Assembly: GCA_016929065.1 (NCBI GenBank) | Contig: JAFGJO010000034.1 | Coordinates: 18,166-82,165 of the forward strand | Reading direction: 5' to 3' | DNA: 64,000 bases | Source: Spirochaetales bacterium | GTDB lineage: Bacteria > Spirochaetota > Spirochaetia > SZUA-6 > RPPD01 | Shown: positions 26,616 to 35,011 of the stretch, in pieces | Layout of the letters: every line of letters starts with the position of its first letter | Position numbering within the stretch: the stretch's first letter is position 1 | Notes under the pieces: model-generated | Told to the model about the DNA's origin: nothing | The model's database searches: none | What the model saw: the letters and a program-made list of their open reading frames with translations, nothing else | Program-made: the position numbers and the translations under genes

Positions 26616-27794
26616 TTGAAAATATTTACCAGTATTAAAAATCTTGTTTATTATATCCGCAAGGAAAAAATAACAAAACTGTTTTTGGCTGTTTTTTTTA
26701 CTGTGCTTATCGGCGCAGGTCTTGTCTTTGTATCCGAGAAGTTGTCAAACAGTACTGCTTTTTCAAATTTTGCGGATGCAGTGTGGTGGGCAGTTGTTAC
26801 GGTGACCAGTGTCGGCTATGGGGATATCTATCCGCATATGCCGGTGGGAAGAATCATCGCCGGTATCCTGATGTTTTTTGGTATAACGCTTATTTCCATT
26901 TTATCCGGTACCGTGGCAAGTATTATTGTTGACAGAAAATTGCGGGAGGGAAGAGGTTTGGAAGATATTAAATTTAAACGGCATACGCTGATTTGCGGAT
27001 GGAACCAGAATGCAGAAAAAATCCTGCAGGAGTTCAATTCCATTCCATCCATGAAAGATGCGGGCATTGTCCTCATTAATGAAATTAATCCTGAAGATTT
27101 TCAGTTATTGAAAACGAAATACCCGGCATTAGACCTGCACTTTGTCCGGGGTGACTTTGTCAATGAAAATGTATTGAAAAAGGCGGGAAGTGAATTCGCC
27201 AAAAATGCGATTTTGCTTGCAGATGCCACAAGACGCCCGGAATTGGGAAGCCCCGATGAACGGACGATTCTTGCAGCACTTGCCCTGAATGCGTTGAATA
27301 ACACGATAACGATCAGCGCAGAGATCATTAATGCAACAAATGAACAGCATTTGCGGCGGGCAAATGTGGACAATATCCTTGTTTACGGCGAGTTTAATGC
27401 GTACCTGTTTTCAACCAGCGCACGGGAAGAAGGCATTCCGCTCCTGGTGAAGGAAATACTTTCCAACAAGAACCGGAATTCGATTCATCAGCTGGAAATT
27501 CCGGCCCAGTTTGTAGGGAAAAAATTCCAGGACCTCCATGAATATTTCATGAAAAGCCAGAAGGGGATTCTGATTGGTTTTATATCTCAGGAAAAGAAAA
27601 TGACCCTTGATGATATTCTGTCGGAAGATTCTTCGGCAATCGATGATTTTATCAAAAGAAAATTTCATGAAGCTGAAATAGATATTGTCGGTGAAGAAAA
27701 AGCAGAAATCGATGTGAAAATAAATCCGGGACTCGACTATGTCATCGGTGAAAATGACAGTGCGTTTATTATCGGCACGGGAACAGGCGGGTGA
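26616..27794 (+). CDS. Two-TM potassium channel with RCK (TrkA-N/TrkA-C) domain
   Basis: A 392-residue K+ channel subunit. TM1 is about residues 20-40, and the pore helix and selectivity filter read WWAVVTVTSVGYGDIYP. TM2 is about 72-97. A cytoplasmic RCK domain starts at LICGWNQNAEKILQEF (Rossmann fold) and ends with a TrkA-C-like part (residues 290-390). It should form a tetrameric ligand-gated K+ pore in the inner membrane. The start is TTG with AGGAG about 11 nt upstream; a GTG just before it runs into a stop. The next gene, a cyclic-nucleotide-binding protein, begins 2 nt after the stop. Confidence 0.88.
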   Translation: MKIFTSIKNLVYYIRKEKITKLFLAVFFTVLIGAGLVFVSEKLSNSTAFSNFADAVWWAVVTVTSVGYGDIYPHMPVGRIIAGILMFFGITLISILSGTVASIIVDRKLREGRGLEDIKFKRHTLICGWNQNAEKILQEFNSIPSMKDAGIVLINEINPEDFQLLKTKYPALDLHFVRGDFVNENVLKKAGSEFAKNAILLADATRRPELGSPDERTILAALALNALNNTITISAEIINATNEQHLRRANVDNILVYGEFNAYLFSTSAREEGIPLLVKEILSNKNRNSIHQLEIPAQFVGKKFQDLHEYFMKSQKGILIGFISQEKKMTLDDILSEDSSAIDDFIKRKFHEAEIDIVGEEKAEIDVKINPGLDYVIGENDSAFIIGTGTGG

Positions 27795-27796
27795 AT

Positions 27797-28318
27797 ATGT
27801 CAGGAAAAAACGGATCGACAATAAAAAACCTCAAGAAGATCAATTTACTGGCACGTTTGAATGAATCAGAGCTCGAAAAACTCTCCACCATCTGCAAACA
27901 TGTCAGCATCAACAGCGGGAATGTCATCATGCATGAAGGAGAGGTTGGTGATTCAATGTTTCTTTTTGTAGACGGTGTTGTTGATGTCACCAAAAATCTG
28001 ACGCTGAAAGTAGGGAAAAAGGGGTTCAGCAAGGTTGAAAAATCCATGGTGAAACTGAATTCACAGCATGTATCATTTTTTGGTGATATGGCCATGTTTG
28101 AAAATGATGTACGCAGTGCAACATTAACCGCAGCAACAGACTGTACCCTTTATGAAATAAAAAGGGATGAATTTGAGACCCTTTGCGGACAATATCCTGA
28201 ACTGGGATACAAAATAATACGGGAGATCGCAGTTATTCTTTGTGAACGGGTTCGCAAGGGAAATCAGGATGTGTTAAAGTTGACAACTGCATTGAGTATT
28301 GCACTTTCAAAAGGTTGA
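27797..28318 (+). CDS. Cyclic-nucleotide-binding domain protein
   Basis: A 173-residue single cNMP-binding domain. The beta-roll shows NVIMHEGEVGDSMFLFVDGVV, and the phosphate-binding cassette reads FFGDMAMFENDVRSATLTA, with the acidic residue and the RSA arginine that contact cyclic nucleotide phosphate. A C-terminal helix follows. ATG 27797 has GGCGG 6 nt upstream; GTG 27791, overlapping the channel stop, is an alternative. Its position directly behind the K+ channel gene suggests a separate regulatory subunit of the channel, though this is inference. Confidence 0.82.
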   Translation: MSGKNGSTIKNLKKINLLARLNESELEKLSTICKHVSINSGNVIMHEGEVGDSMFLFVDGVVDVTKNLTLKVGKKGFSKVEKSMVKLNSQHVSFFGDMAMFENDVRSATLTAATDCTLYEIKRDEFETLCGQYPELGYKIIREIAVILCERVRKGNQDVLKLTTALSIALSKG

Positions 28319-28321
28319 AAT

Positions 28322-28900
28322 ATGAAAAAAATTGTCTTGTTATTATGTGCGGGTTGTGCGGTCATTTCCGGGTATGCCCAGACCGGGATTCCCGAAGTAA
28401 CGCCAAAACCAGATATTGTCGAACCGGTAAATACCGGTGTGGAGAGTATTACAGCTTTCCGTTCGTATCAAATTGGTATGGGAATTGACCAGGCGAAAGA
28501 GCTTCTGGCAAAAGATCCGCTTTTCAATCATAAGGATCCTGATGTTTATTTTCTCCCGGCAAAGGAACAGACATTGATTGAGTCCGAAGGCAAGGGATAT
28601 GTAAAAAGGATATTTCTTCAATTCGTCGACAAGCAGCTATTTTCCGTCATTATTGATATGAATGAAAACAAAGTTGATTATTACAGTTTGTTTACTACTT
28701 TTCAGGGAAAATACGGAACGTTCGACAAGTTTACACCAGACTTCGTGTATTGGGAAAAAAAGAATATCAGACTGACGCTTGAAAAACCGCTTACTGTAAA
28801 ATATCTGGATTTGCAGAAATTCAATGAAAAAAAGCAGGAAAAGCGTGCCGATATTGTTGATGAAGATGCATCTTTGAAAGAATTTCTGGATCAATTTTGA
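28322..28900 (+). CDS. Exported protein of unknown function
   Basis: A 192-residue protein with a signal peptide (lysines, hydrophobic core, cleavage near SGYAQ). The mature part has mixed alpha/beta character with IGMGIDQAKELLAKDPLF, then several short strands and a charged C terminus. I do not recognise the family. It starts 3 nt after the cNMP-binding gene, so it is in the same operon. It is probably periplasmic. Confidence 0.7.
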   Translation: MKKIVLLLCAGCAVISGYAQTGIPEVTPKPDIVEPVNTGVESITAFRSYQIGMGIDQAKELLAKDPLFNHKDPDVYFLPAKEQTLIESEGKGYVKRIFLQFVDKQLFSVIIDMNENKVDYYSLFTTFQGKYGTFDKFTPDFVYWEKKNIRLTLEKPLTVKYLDLQKFNEKKQEKRADIVDEDASLKEFLDQF

Positions 28901-28926
28901 TATTCGCCTGCTGACAGGGTGTGACT

Positions 28927-28942
28927 GTATTATAAATAATAC
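28927..28942. repeat. Short AT-rich inverted repeat
   Basis: GTATTAT-AA-ATAATAC: two perfect 7-bp arms, 26 nt after the exported-protein stop and 42 nt before the rlmI promoter. It could be an operator or a weak hairpin. Confidence 0.4.
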
Positions 28943-28983
28943 ATATTAAACTTTATTATACTTTTTTGAAGATTTGTTTCTGC

Positions 28984-29011
28984 TTGACACGATTGAAAAC
29001 TCTCATAAAAT
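28984..29011 (+). promoter_or_regulatory. Promoter of the rlmI-like gene
   Basis: Consensus TTGACA (28984-28989), 16 bp, TAAAAT (29006-29011), with a leader of about 28 nt before the ATG. Confidence 0.75.
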
Positions 29012-29045
29012 ATATTGATCAATTTTAAATTAAAGAAAGCATAAA

Positions 29046-30209
29046 ATGATTACAGTCAAAAAAGAAAAAGAAATACCTGTTAAAAAATACCGTCACCCGT
29101 GGATTTATCAGAATTCAATTCAGGAAATTGCAGACTCCGTGGCACACGGGGATATTGTCGCGGTCACAGGACAAGACGGGGAAATTCTTGGTTACGGATT
29201 TTATTCTGTAAACAGTAAAATAGCATGCAGGATGATTTCTTTCGGCAGTACACAGCCGGAGGCAGACTGGGTGGAAAACCGGCTTGTTGCTGCGAAGGCA
29301 TTCAGGGAAACACTCTCTATTGGGGGAGACGCATTCAGGCTGATCAATGCAGAAGGAGATTTTTTTCCGGGCCTGGTCATTGATGTCTACAATACTGTTA
29401 TTGTCATACGGCCCCTGATTTTTGGTACAGAAAAACTGCTGCCGGATATCACTGCGGTTTTGCAATCAATGTATCCGGAAAAGCATATATTTCTGAAACG
29501 TGATGAAAAAGCAGCCCGCATAGAGAATTTACAGCACAAAACGGGATTTCTCAAAGGTGAAGCTGATACCATTGTGACAATACATGAAAACGAGATTTCC
29601 TATCTGGTTGATATTTTAAACGGTCAAAAAACAGGTTTTTATCTTGACCAGCGAAATAACAGGCTGCTGTTTGCAGATTATGTTGCTGCCCGGAACGTCT
29701 GCAACATGTTTTCCTATTCCGGTGGATTTTCCCTGAGTGCATTGAAAGGCGGTGCATCATTCGTGACATCGGTTGATGCGTCAGCATCAGCGCTTGAACT
29801 GGGCAGACAAAGTCTGTCCTTGAATCACGATCTGGATCATGCAAAATGTGAATGGATCAAATCAGACGCTTTTCAGTATCTTGAACACTGCGGACAGTTT
29901 GACGTGATCCTTCTTGATCCCCCCCCGTTTGCACGTTCAAAAAAAGACCAGGCAAATGCAATCAAGGGGTATCGCCAGCTGAATTTGCTTGCATTAAAGA
30001 AAATAAATCCCGGTGGTTATTTATTCACTTTTTCATGTTCACAGGCAGTGACACGGGATATCTTCATGGAAATCATGACCGATGCCGGAAAGGCGTCAGG
30101 AAGAAATATCAGGATCTGCAGGGAGCTCGCTGCACCCGAGGATCATCCTTTTTCCCCGTTTCACAAGGAGGGGGAATACCTGAAAGGGCTGGTGGTATAT
30201 GTGGAATAA
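29046..30209 (+). CDS. rlmI: Class I SAM-dependent rRNA methyltransferase (RlmI-like)
   Basis: A 387-residue protein with an N-terminal PUA-like RNA-binding domain (RHPWIYQNSIQEI, HGDIVAVTGQDGEILGYGFYS), a central adapter with LDQRNNR, and a C-terminal Rossmann methyltransferase domain. SAM motif I is NMFSYSGGFSLSALKGGA, and motif IV is ILLDPPPFARSK, as in 5-methylcytosine RNA methyltransferases of the RlmI family. The likely product is m5C in 23S rRNA; the exact site cannot be told. It overlaps the DUF192 gene by 11 nt. Confidence 0.88.
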   Translation: MITVKKEKEIPVKKYRHPWIYQNSIQEIADSVAHGDIVAVTGQDGEILGYGFYSVNSKIACRMISFGSTQPEADWVENRLVAAKAFRETLSIGGDAFRLINAEGDFFPGLVIDVYNTVIVIRPLIFGTEKLLPDITAVLQSMYPEKHIFLKRDEKAARIENLQHKTGFLKGEADTIVTIHENEISYLVDILNGQKTGFYLDQRNNRLLFADYVAARNVCNMFSYSGGFSLSALKGGASFVTSVDASASALELGRQSLSLNHDLDHAKCEWIKSDAFQYLEHCGQFDVILLDPPPFARSKKDQANAIKGYRQLNLLALKKINPGGYLFTFSCSQAVTRDIFMEIMTDAGKASGRNIRICRELAAPEDHPFSPFHKEGEYLKGLVVYVE

Positions 30210-30651
30210 AATTCAAACGGTTCTGTTTATTATGATTCTTTTATCCGCTGCAGGGTGTCTTGGCAGCAAAGGCCAGGACACATTAAAAACAGTCCGGATG
30301 ACCATAAATGGCATTGAATTCACAGTGGAAATTGCCAAAACAGAAAATGAAAAAACAACTGGATTGATGTTTCGGGAACATCTGGATCAAACTGCGGGGA
30401 TGATTTTTGTTTATGAAAAAGATAAAAAAATGTCGTTTTATATGAAAAACACTCTCATTCCATTATCTATTGCATTTCTGAATGCAGAGGGAAAAATCAT
30501 GCAGATAGAGGATATGGAGCCTCTGAACCTTGAAACAGTGAATTCACGGGGTGCAGTTCGGTACGCTCTTGAGGTAAATAAGGGTACGTTCGAAAAATAC
30601 GGTATTACAGAAGGAGACAGGGTTATTTTTCCGGAAGGGTTTCCGTATTAG
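30199..30651 (+). CDS. DUF192 family lipoprotein
   Basis: A 150-residue protein with a lipoprotein signal (hydrophobic stretch, lipobox-like SAAGC, Cys about residue 20), then a DUF192 domain: TVEIAKTENEKTTGLMFREHLDQTAGMIFVYEKDKKMSFYMKNTLIPLSIAFLN is the characteristic core. Function of the family is unknown. It overlaps the methyltransferase gene. Confidence 0.85.
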   Translation: MWNKIQTVLFIMILLSAAGCLGSKGQDTLKTVRMTINGIEFTVEIAKTENEKTTGLMFREHLDQTAGMIFVYEKDKKMSFYMKNTLIPLSIAFLNAEGKIMQIEDMEPLNLETVNSRGAVRYALEVNKGTFEKYGITEGDRVIFPEGFPY

Positions 30652-30656
30652 TACAA

Positions 30657-31511
30657 TTATTCGGCAATATCCAGGACAAGATTCTTGATTGGTCCGTCAA
30701 TTGAAATTTCAATCAGGCCATAACTGTTTTTTACCTTTGTCGAGATAAATGTGCCGTCTTCGTTTTTCATAAAATCACCCTGTGGGTATTCTAACATGCA
30801 GAATGGATTTTTCAAATTTACGCGGACAAATGATTTCACGGGCACGGTCAATAAAAGCTGGCTGCTTGCCGAATAAATAATGGCATTTATTTTTTTCTTC
30901 TGTGATCCAAAGTTTATCCTGTGCACACCATTTGTTGCATGCAATTCCAGATTTTCGAGCTCCAACCCGTTAAAATCAAGGGCAATATCTGCTTCGATGA
31001 TGCTGATGTCAAAGCGGCAGGGGATGCTGCCGGCAAGAGACAGCGACCAGCTGTTTTGTATGCGGAAATGCGGGGAAAGATACGGTTTTGATTTGTTCAT
31101 TTTTATAATGGACGACAGCCCCAGTTCCTGAATGTCAATAATCGGTTCAGGCATGGGACCGTACTGATCATAAACAAGCAGATTTTTGGCTGTTTTTGAA
31201 CGGGCGAGGGTAAAATTGCCAAACGAGAACTCGATTTCAAAGCGGATTTCCTGAATGCTTTTCGGCAGGGGGATATCAATTGACTTTTCCTTTAACTCAT
31301 ATCGGTTCAGATAATACCTGCGTGAAAAAGAATCTCGCAGAAACATAATTCCTGCCAGAATGAGGACAATCGGCCACAGTTTTACCGCAAAAGAAAAAAC
31401 TGATGTTACACTGTTCGGGATGAAATTGAGCTGGAATACAATCAGAACCACACCAATCAGTATAAATGTGAAGGAGAGGAGAAAAATCAGTTTTCTGGTT
31501 ACGGAATTCAT
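30657..31511 (-). CDS. Membrane protein with C-terminal toast-rack/LiaF-like domain
   Basis: A 284-residue protein with two or three N-terminal transmembrane segments (about residues 6-28 and 36-58) and a beta-rich C-terminal half with repeated ELENLELHATNGVHRI / NAIIYSASSQLLLTVP strands. This resembles the adhesin-like or LiaF/toast-rack beta-helix domains of envelope-stress membrane proteins. The family call is tentative. The ATG at 31511 has no ribosome site but lies 7 nt after a consensus promoter, which makes a leaderless message likely. The longer frame to 31592 would include the promoter. Confidence 0.6.
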   Translation of the reverse strand: MNSVTRKLIFLLSFTFILIGVVLIVFQLNFIPNSVTSVFSFAVKLWPIVLILAGIMFLRDSFSRRYYLNRYELKEKSIDIPLPKSIQEIRFEIEFSFGNFTLARSKTAKNLLVYDQYGPMPEPIIDIQELGLSSIIKMNKSKPYLSPHFRIQNSWSLSLAGSIPCRFDISIIEADIALDFNGLELENLELHATNGVHRINFGSQKKKINAIIYSASSQLLLTVPVKSFVRVNLKNPFCMLEYPQGDFMKNEDGTFISTKVKNSYGLIEISIDGPIKNLVLDIAE

Positions 31512-31518
31512 GGAAAAT

Positions 31519-31547
31519 ACTGTAAAACTTTGAAGTTTATATGTCAA
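31519..31547 (-). promoter_or_regulatory. Leaderless-type promoter of the LiaF-like gene
   Basis: On the minus strand: perfect TTGACA (31547-31542), 17 bp, TACAGT (31524-31519), then 7 nt to the ATG at 31511. The expected start site coincides with the A of ATG. Confidence 0.65.
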
Positions 31548-31655
31548 TCCAGCGTATTGCGAAATAATTCCGAATAATCTGGACAATGACAAATGATTAT
31601 TGTTACACTAAAAAGAGACAAAATACATGTCTGAAATATGATTTGGAGGTATTAC

Positions 31656-31994
31656 ATGGGGGAATTAGTATCACGGAATGAAATGTCAAAACAGCTGATG
31701 AACGGGGTCGGCGGGGTCGGAGCCGGTATTGGCCTTTTGATAATTAACGGGCTGTCAGGAACTGTCATCCCCTGGATTGCAGCTGGTGTGCTTGGTGTTA
31801 TTGGCATTGGCATGCTGCTTTCAAAATCACAAAAGAAAGCAGGTGTTGTGCTTCTCGGAGCTGGTGCGGTGGCGGGAATTGCAATTGTTGCCAATTTATT
31901 CAATCCGCTGTTCTGGCTTGCAGGATTGGGGCTTATGGGACTGGGTGTATATTCAATTATAAAATTTTTTATCAATCTGAAAAAGCGGTCATAA
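31656..31994 (+). CDS. Small multi-pass membrane protein
   Basis: A 112-residue glycine-rich hydrophobic protein with about four short membrane segments (starting near residues 17, 34, 58 and 78) and a basic end KKRS. No family is recognised. GGAGG lies 8 nt upstream of the ATG at 31656. It is a single-gene unit ahead of a terminator. Confidence 0.65.
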   Translation: MGELVSRNEMSKQLMNGVGGVGAGIGLLIINGLSGTVIPWIAAGVLGVIGIGMLLSKSQKKAGVVLLGAGAVAGIAIVANLFNPLFWLAGLGLMGLGVYSIIKFFINLKKRS

Positions 31995-32024
31995 GCATCT
32001 TTTCCTGCGATTTTTATTGGCACA

Positions 32025-32081
32025 GCAGTTCCAGAGCTGAATGAAACAGTGCATTGTTTTGGAACTGCTTCTGTTTTTTTT
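32025..32081 (+). terminator. Terminator-like hairpin before miaB
   Basis: GCAGTTCCA / TGGAACTGC (9 bp) encloses a 26-nt loop and is followed by TTCTG and eight T residues. It follows the small membrane protein gene. Confidence 0.6.
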
Positions 32082-32141
32082 CGGTTTTTATTGAGTTATT
32101 GGCAGGGTCATGGATGTATACGAAAGGAATCGGGAAAGCGA

Positions 32142-33455
32142 ATGGCAGAACGCAGATACTGGCTGGAGACATACGGTTGCCAGATGAACAAGGCGGAGTC
32201 AGAGGCCCTGGAGCTGGATCTTATGCAGCATGGATGGCAGCCGGCACAGGAGCCATCACAGGCGCAGCTGGTTCTGTTGAATACCTGTTCGGTCAGAAAA
32301 ACAGCAGAAGACAGAATATGGGGGCGGATCGGGAACTTCAAGCATGAAAAACAGAATCGCCCGTTTCTCCTGGGACTGGTCGGCTGTATGAGTCAGCGGC
32401 TTCAGAATGAAATACAAAAGGAAGTCCCGGAAGTTGATATTGTTGTCGGCACCTTTCAGAAAAAAAACTTTATTGAGATCGTTGAGCACGCACTTGCAGA
32501 AAAAAGAGGGATCGTCGCCGCACGGGAAACCCCTTATGAATTTTCAAAAAGTCACTCCAGCGGCGGTTTCAAGGCATATGTCCCGATCATGCACGGCTGT
32601 AATAATTACTGTTCATACTGTATTGTCCCCTATGTCCGCGGACCGGAAGTTTCACGCCCGCCGGAAGATATTTATAACGAAATTGAATCACTGGTAAAAA
32701 ACGGCGTAAAAGAGATCACTCTCCTTGGACAGAATGTCAATTCATATAATTATGCCGGTAAACAGGGGCGGGTTTTTTTTATGGATTTATTGAAAACCAT
32801 CGCAGCCGATTATTGCGGAAATGCCTGGGTCCGGTTTATGACCTCTCATCCAAAAGACATGACCAGACAGCTGATCGACATTATCGCAGAACACCACCAG
32901 CTGTGCCGTCATATACACCTTCCGCTGCAGCATGCTTCGAACAGAATTCTGGAAAAAATGAACAGGAAGTATACGTTTGAACAGTACCGGGAACTTGTTT
33001 TGTACATGAAAAATACTGTCAGAGAAGTGACCGTAACAACCGATATTTTAATTGGATTCCCGGGGGAAACCGGCGAAGATTTTCAACGCACACTCGATGC
33101 CATGAGGGAACTGCGGTTCGATGATGCATTCATGTATTATTACAATCCCCGTGAGGGAACTGCGGCATTTGATTATCCTGATACGCTTTCCGGGGAAGAA
33201 AAAAAGAAACGTCTTGCAGAGGTGATTGCGTTGCAGCGGGAGATCAAACAGGAGAAACTGCAGAGGAAAATAGGATCTGGAGCAATTTCTCTGGTTGAAG
33301 AAGTTTCCCGGCGTGACGATACCCGGTTGCTTGCACGGACAGAACATAATGATATGGTCGTATTTCCCGGAGCTGCTGCGCTCATCGGGACTTTTCAAAA
33401 ACTCCATATTACTGAATTGAAGGGAGCGACGCTTGTTGCAGAAATCAAAAATTAA
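32142..33455 (+). CDS. miaB: tRNA-2-methylthio-N6-dimethylallyladenosine synthase
   Basis: MiaB is a radical-SAM methylthiotransferase acting on i6A37 of tRNA. The N-terminal UPF0004 domain has its cluster cysteines in ETYGCQMNKAESE, LNTCSVRKTAEDR and GLVGCMSQR. The radical-SAM CxxxCxxC is GCNNYCSYCIVPYVRG (about residue 155). A TRAM domain forms the last 65 residues. The start chosen is ATG 32142 with GGGAAAG just upstream, giving 437 residues; the frame is open to 32049 through the upstream terminator. Confidence 0.96.
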   Translation: MAERRYWLETYGCQMNKAESEALELDLMQHGWQPAQEPSQAQLVLLNTCSVRKTAEDRIWGRIGNFKHEKQNRPFLLGLVGCMSQRLQNEIQKEVPEVDIVVGTFQKKNFIEIVEHALAEKRGIVAARETPYEFSKSHSSGGFKAYVPIMHGCNNYCSYCIVPYVRGPEVSRPPEDIYNEIESLVKNGVKEITLLGQNVNSYNYAGKQGRVFFMDLLKTIAADYCGNAWVRFMTSHPKDMTRQLIDIIAEHHQLCRHIHLPLQHASNRILEKMNRKYTFEQYRELVLYMKNTVREVTVTTDILIGFPGETGEDFQRTLDAMRELRFDDAFMYYYNPREGTAAFDYPDTLSGEEKKKRLAEVIALQREIKQEKLQRKIGSGAISLVEEVSRRDDTRLLARTEHNDMVVFPGAAALIGTFQKLHITELKGATLVAEIKN

Positions 33456-33471
33456 AAGGAGGTTATCACCC

Positions 33472-33759
33472 ATGCCCTGGAAATATCTTGGTATAATTAT
33501 TTGTCTGGTTATTTTGATCATTTTTATCGGATTCAATCTTGAGAACAAGGCAACCGTATCATTTGTTTTTGCCTCAATGACAGATATTCCGGTTTATTTT
33601 CTGATTCTTTTTTCATTCGCTGTTGGTGCAATGGTGACTATTCCTGTTTCCATCATCAGCCGCCAGAGGAAAAAAAATAAAAAAGCAAAGGAAGTTGAGG
33701 ACAAGAAAAACAAAAAAGAAGAAAAACAGCTGAAAAAATCAAAAAAAAATGAGGAATAA
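33472..33759 (+). CDS. LapA/DUF1049-domain membrane protein
   Basis: A 95-residue protein with two transmembrane segments (about residues 5-22 and 40-62), separated by the short NLENKATVSFVFA motif typical of the lipopolysaccharide assembly protein A domain (DUF1049), and a highly basic Lys/Glu tail. AAAGGAGG lies 9 nt before the ATG. It sits between miaB and the SPOR protein with tiny gaps, so all three are one operon. Confidence 0.75.
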   Translation: MPWKYLGIIICLVILIIFIGFNLENKATVSFVFASMTDIPVYFLILFSFAVGAMVTIPVSIISRQRKKNKKAKEVEDKKNKKEEKQLKKSKKNEE

Positions 33760-33761
33760 CT

Positions 33762-34898
33762 GTGCGAAAAAAAGCAGATGTTGTAATCTTATTGGTTTTT
33801 TTTGTGTTGCTGCCCTCCGCGGTATTTGCTGACAAGGTGCCGATCACTATTGAATCAGGGGAATTGCTGGAAAAACAGAATAAATATGACCAGGCTCAGG
33901 TTGTCTATGAAGAATGGCTGAAAACAGGTGCAGAAAATCCCCGTTTCTTTGAAATACTCAAAAAATGCGGTTCTCTTGAAAAAAATGCTTTTCACGTCAT
34001 TGAACTGTATTCACATTATCTTCCGGCAGTAAAAGACCGTGAAAAGCAGAAGGAACTTCTGGTTCATATCGGTGTTCATTATGCAATGCTCGGTGATTAT
34101 TCTGCAGCGCAAAACTCGTTTGTCAAGGCATTTACCCCGCTTGAAAAACCGCAAAAAGACCTGTTTATCCTTGCACCAGCGCAGCTTGCCTTGCTTTCCG
34201 GCGACCCCGACAAGGCGCTATTATGGCTACAACAGGTATACCCCGTTCTGTATTATGAGACGGACAAGGCTGAAGCGCTGTATCTGCTGGTGGAAGTTGC
34301 GGTGATGAAAAATAACACAGAGTATGCCGAGGAAGTACTGGGCAATATTGCGAAAGGGTCACCGTCCTCACCTGCATATGCGCGGGCGCTGTACAGAATT
34401 ATTGTCTATTTTAACAGCAAGAAAGATACCGGGAAAAGTACTGTATACAGGAATCAACTCAAAGAAAAGTTTCCTTCGTCCCCGGAATATCTTGCATTGA
34501 CGGATAATATCAACGATCCAAAGATAATGGTGATGACGCTTCCGCATGAATTTATCGCATTCCAGTCGGAACAGGAAATTATCGCAGAAACCGGTAAATC
34601 ATCCGGCAAAGAAAAAGATTCAAAGGCAGTGCCGGTTTTAGAAACACAAACAGATAAAAAAGAGATCACAAACGGATACAGCATTCAGATCGGCAGCTAT
34701 ACCATGCAGGAGAATGCACAATTTATTCTTCGGGATGCGGTGAAACTTGGATTTTCCGGTGATATCATTGAAACACAGATACGGGGAAAAACCTATTACC
34801 GGGTGTTTATCGGAAGAAACTTGTCAGAAAAGGAAGCCCAGCAGACGCTCGCGAAGCTGAATGACAAGGGCTTTTCCGGGTTTTTGTACAGTAATTGA
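33762..34898 (+). CDS. Exported TPR protein with C-terminal SPOR domain
   Basis: A 378-residue protein: signal peptide (cleavage near VFADK), TPR-like helical repeats over residues 28-245 (EKQNKYDQAQVVYEEWLK, YAMLGDYSAAQNSFVKAF), a charged linker, and a SPOR domain from about residue 305 (GYSIQIGSYTMQENAQFILRDAVKLGF ... YYRVFIGRNLSEKEAQQTLAKL). SPOR domains bind denuded glycan strands of peptidoglycan, often at the septum. A role in wall turnover or division is inferred. GTG start 3 nt after the LapA-like gene. Confidence 0.82.
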   Translation: MRKKADVVILLVFFVLLPSAVFADKVPITIESGELLEKQNKYDQAQVVYEEWLKTGAENPRFFEILKKCGSLEKNAFHVIELYSHYLPAVKDREKQKELLVHIGVHYAMLGDYSAAQNSFVKAFTPLEKPQKDLFILAPAQLALLSGDPDKALLWLQQVYPVLYYETDKAEALYLLVEVAVMKNNTEYAEEVLGNIAKGSPSSPAYARALYRIIVYFNSKKDTGKSTVYRNQLKEKFPSSPEYLALTDNINDPKIMVMTLPHEFIAFQSEQEIIAETGKSSGKEKDSKAVPVLETQTDKKEITNGYSIQIGSYTMQENAQFILRDAVKLGFSGDIIETQIRGKTYYRVFIGRNLSEKEAQQTLAKLNDKGFSGFLYSN

Positions 34899-35011
34899 AT
34901 CAGCGGCATCTTGGGTGTTTTTCCGCGGTTCAAAACGCAGAAGTTTTACTGCTGTCCCGGAAGCCTTTCGGGAAGCATTAAAACTCCTGCTGATTGAATT
35001 GTAACCGGTAA

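Noticed and set aside
34954..34976. TCCCG...CGGGA hairpin between the SPOR gene and apgM as a terminator
   Set aside because: The stem is only 5 bp and no T-run follows on either strand.
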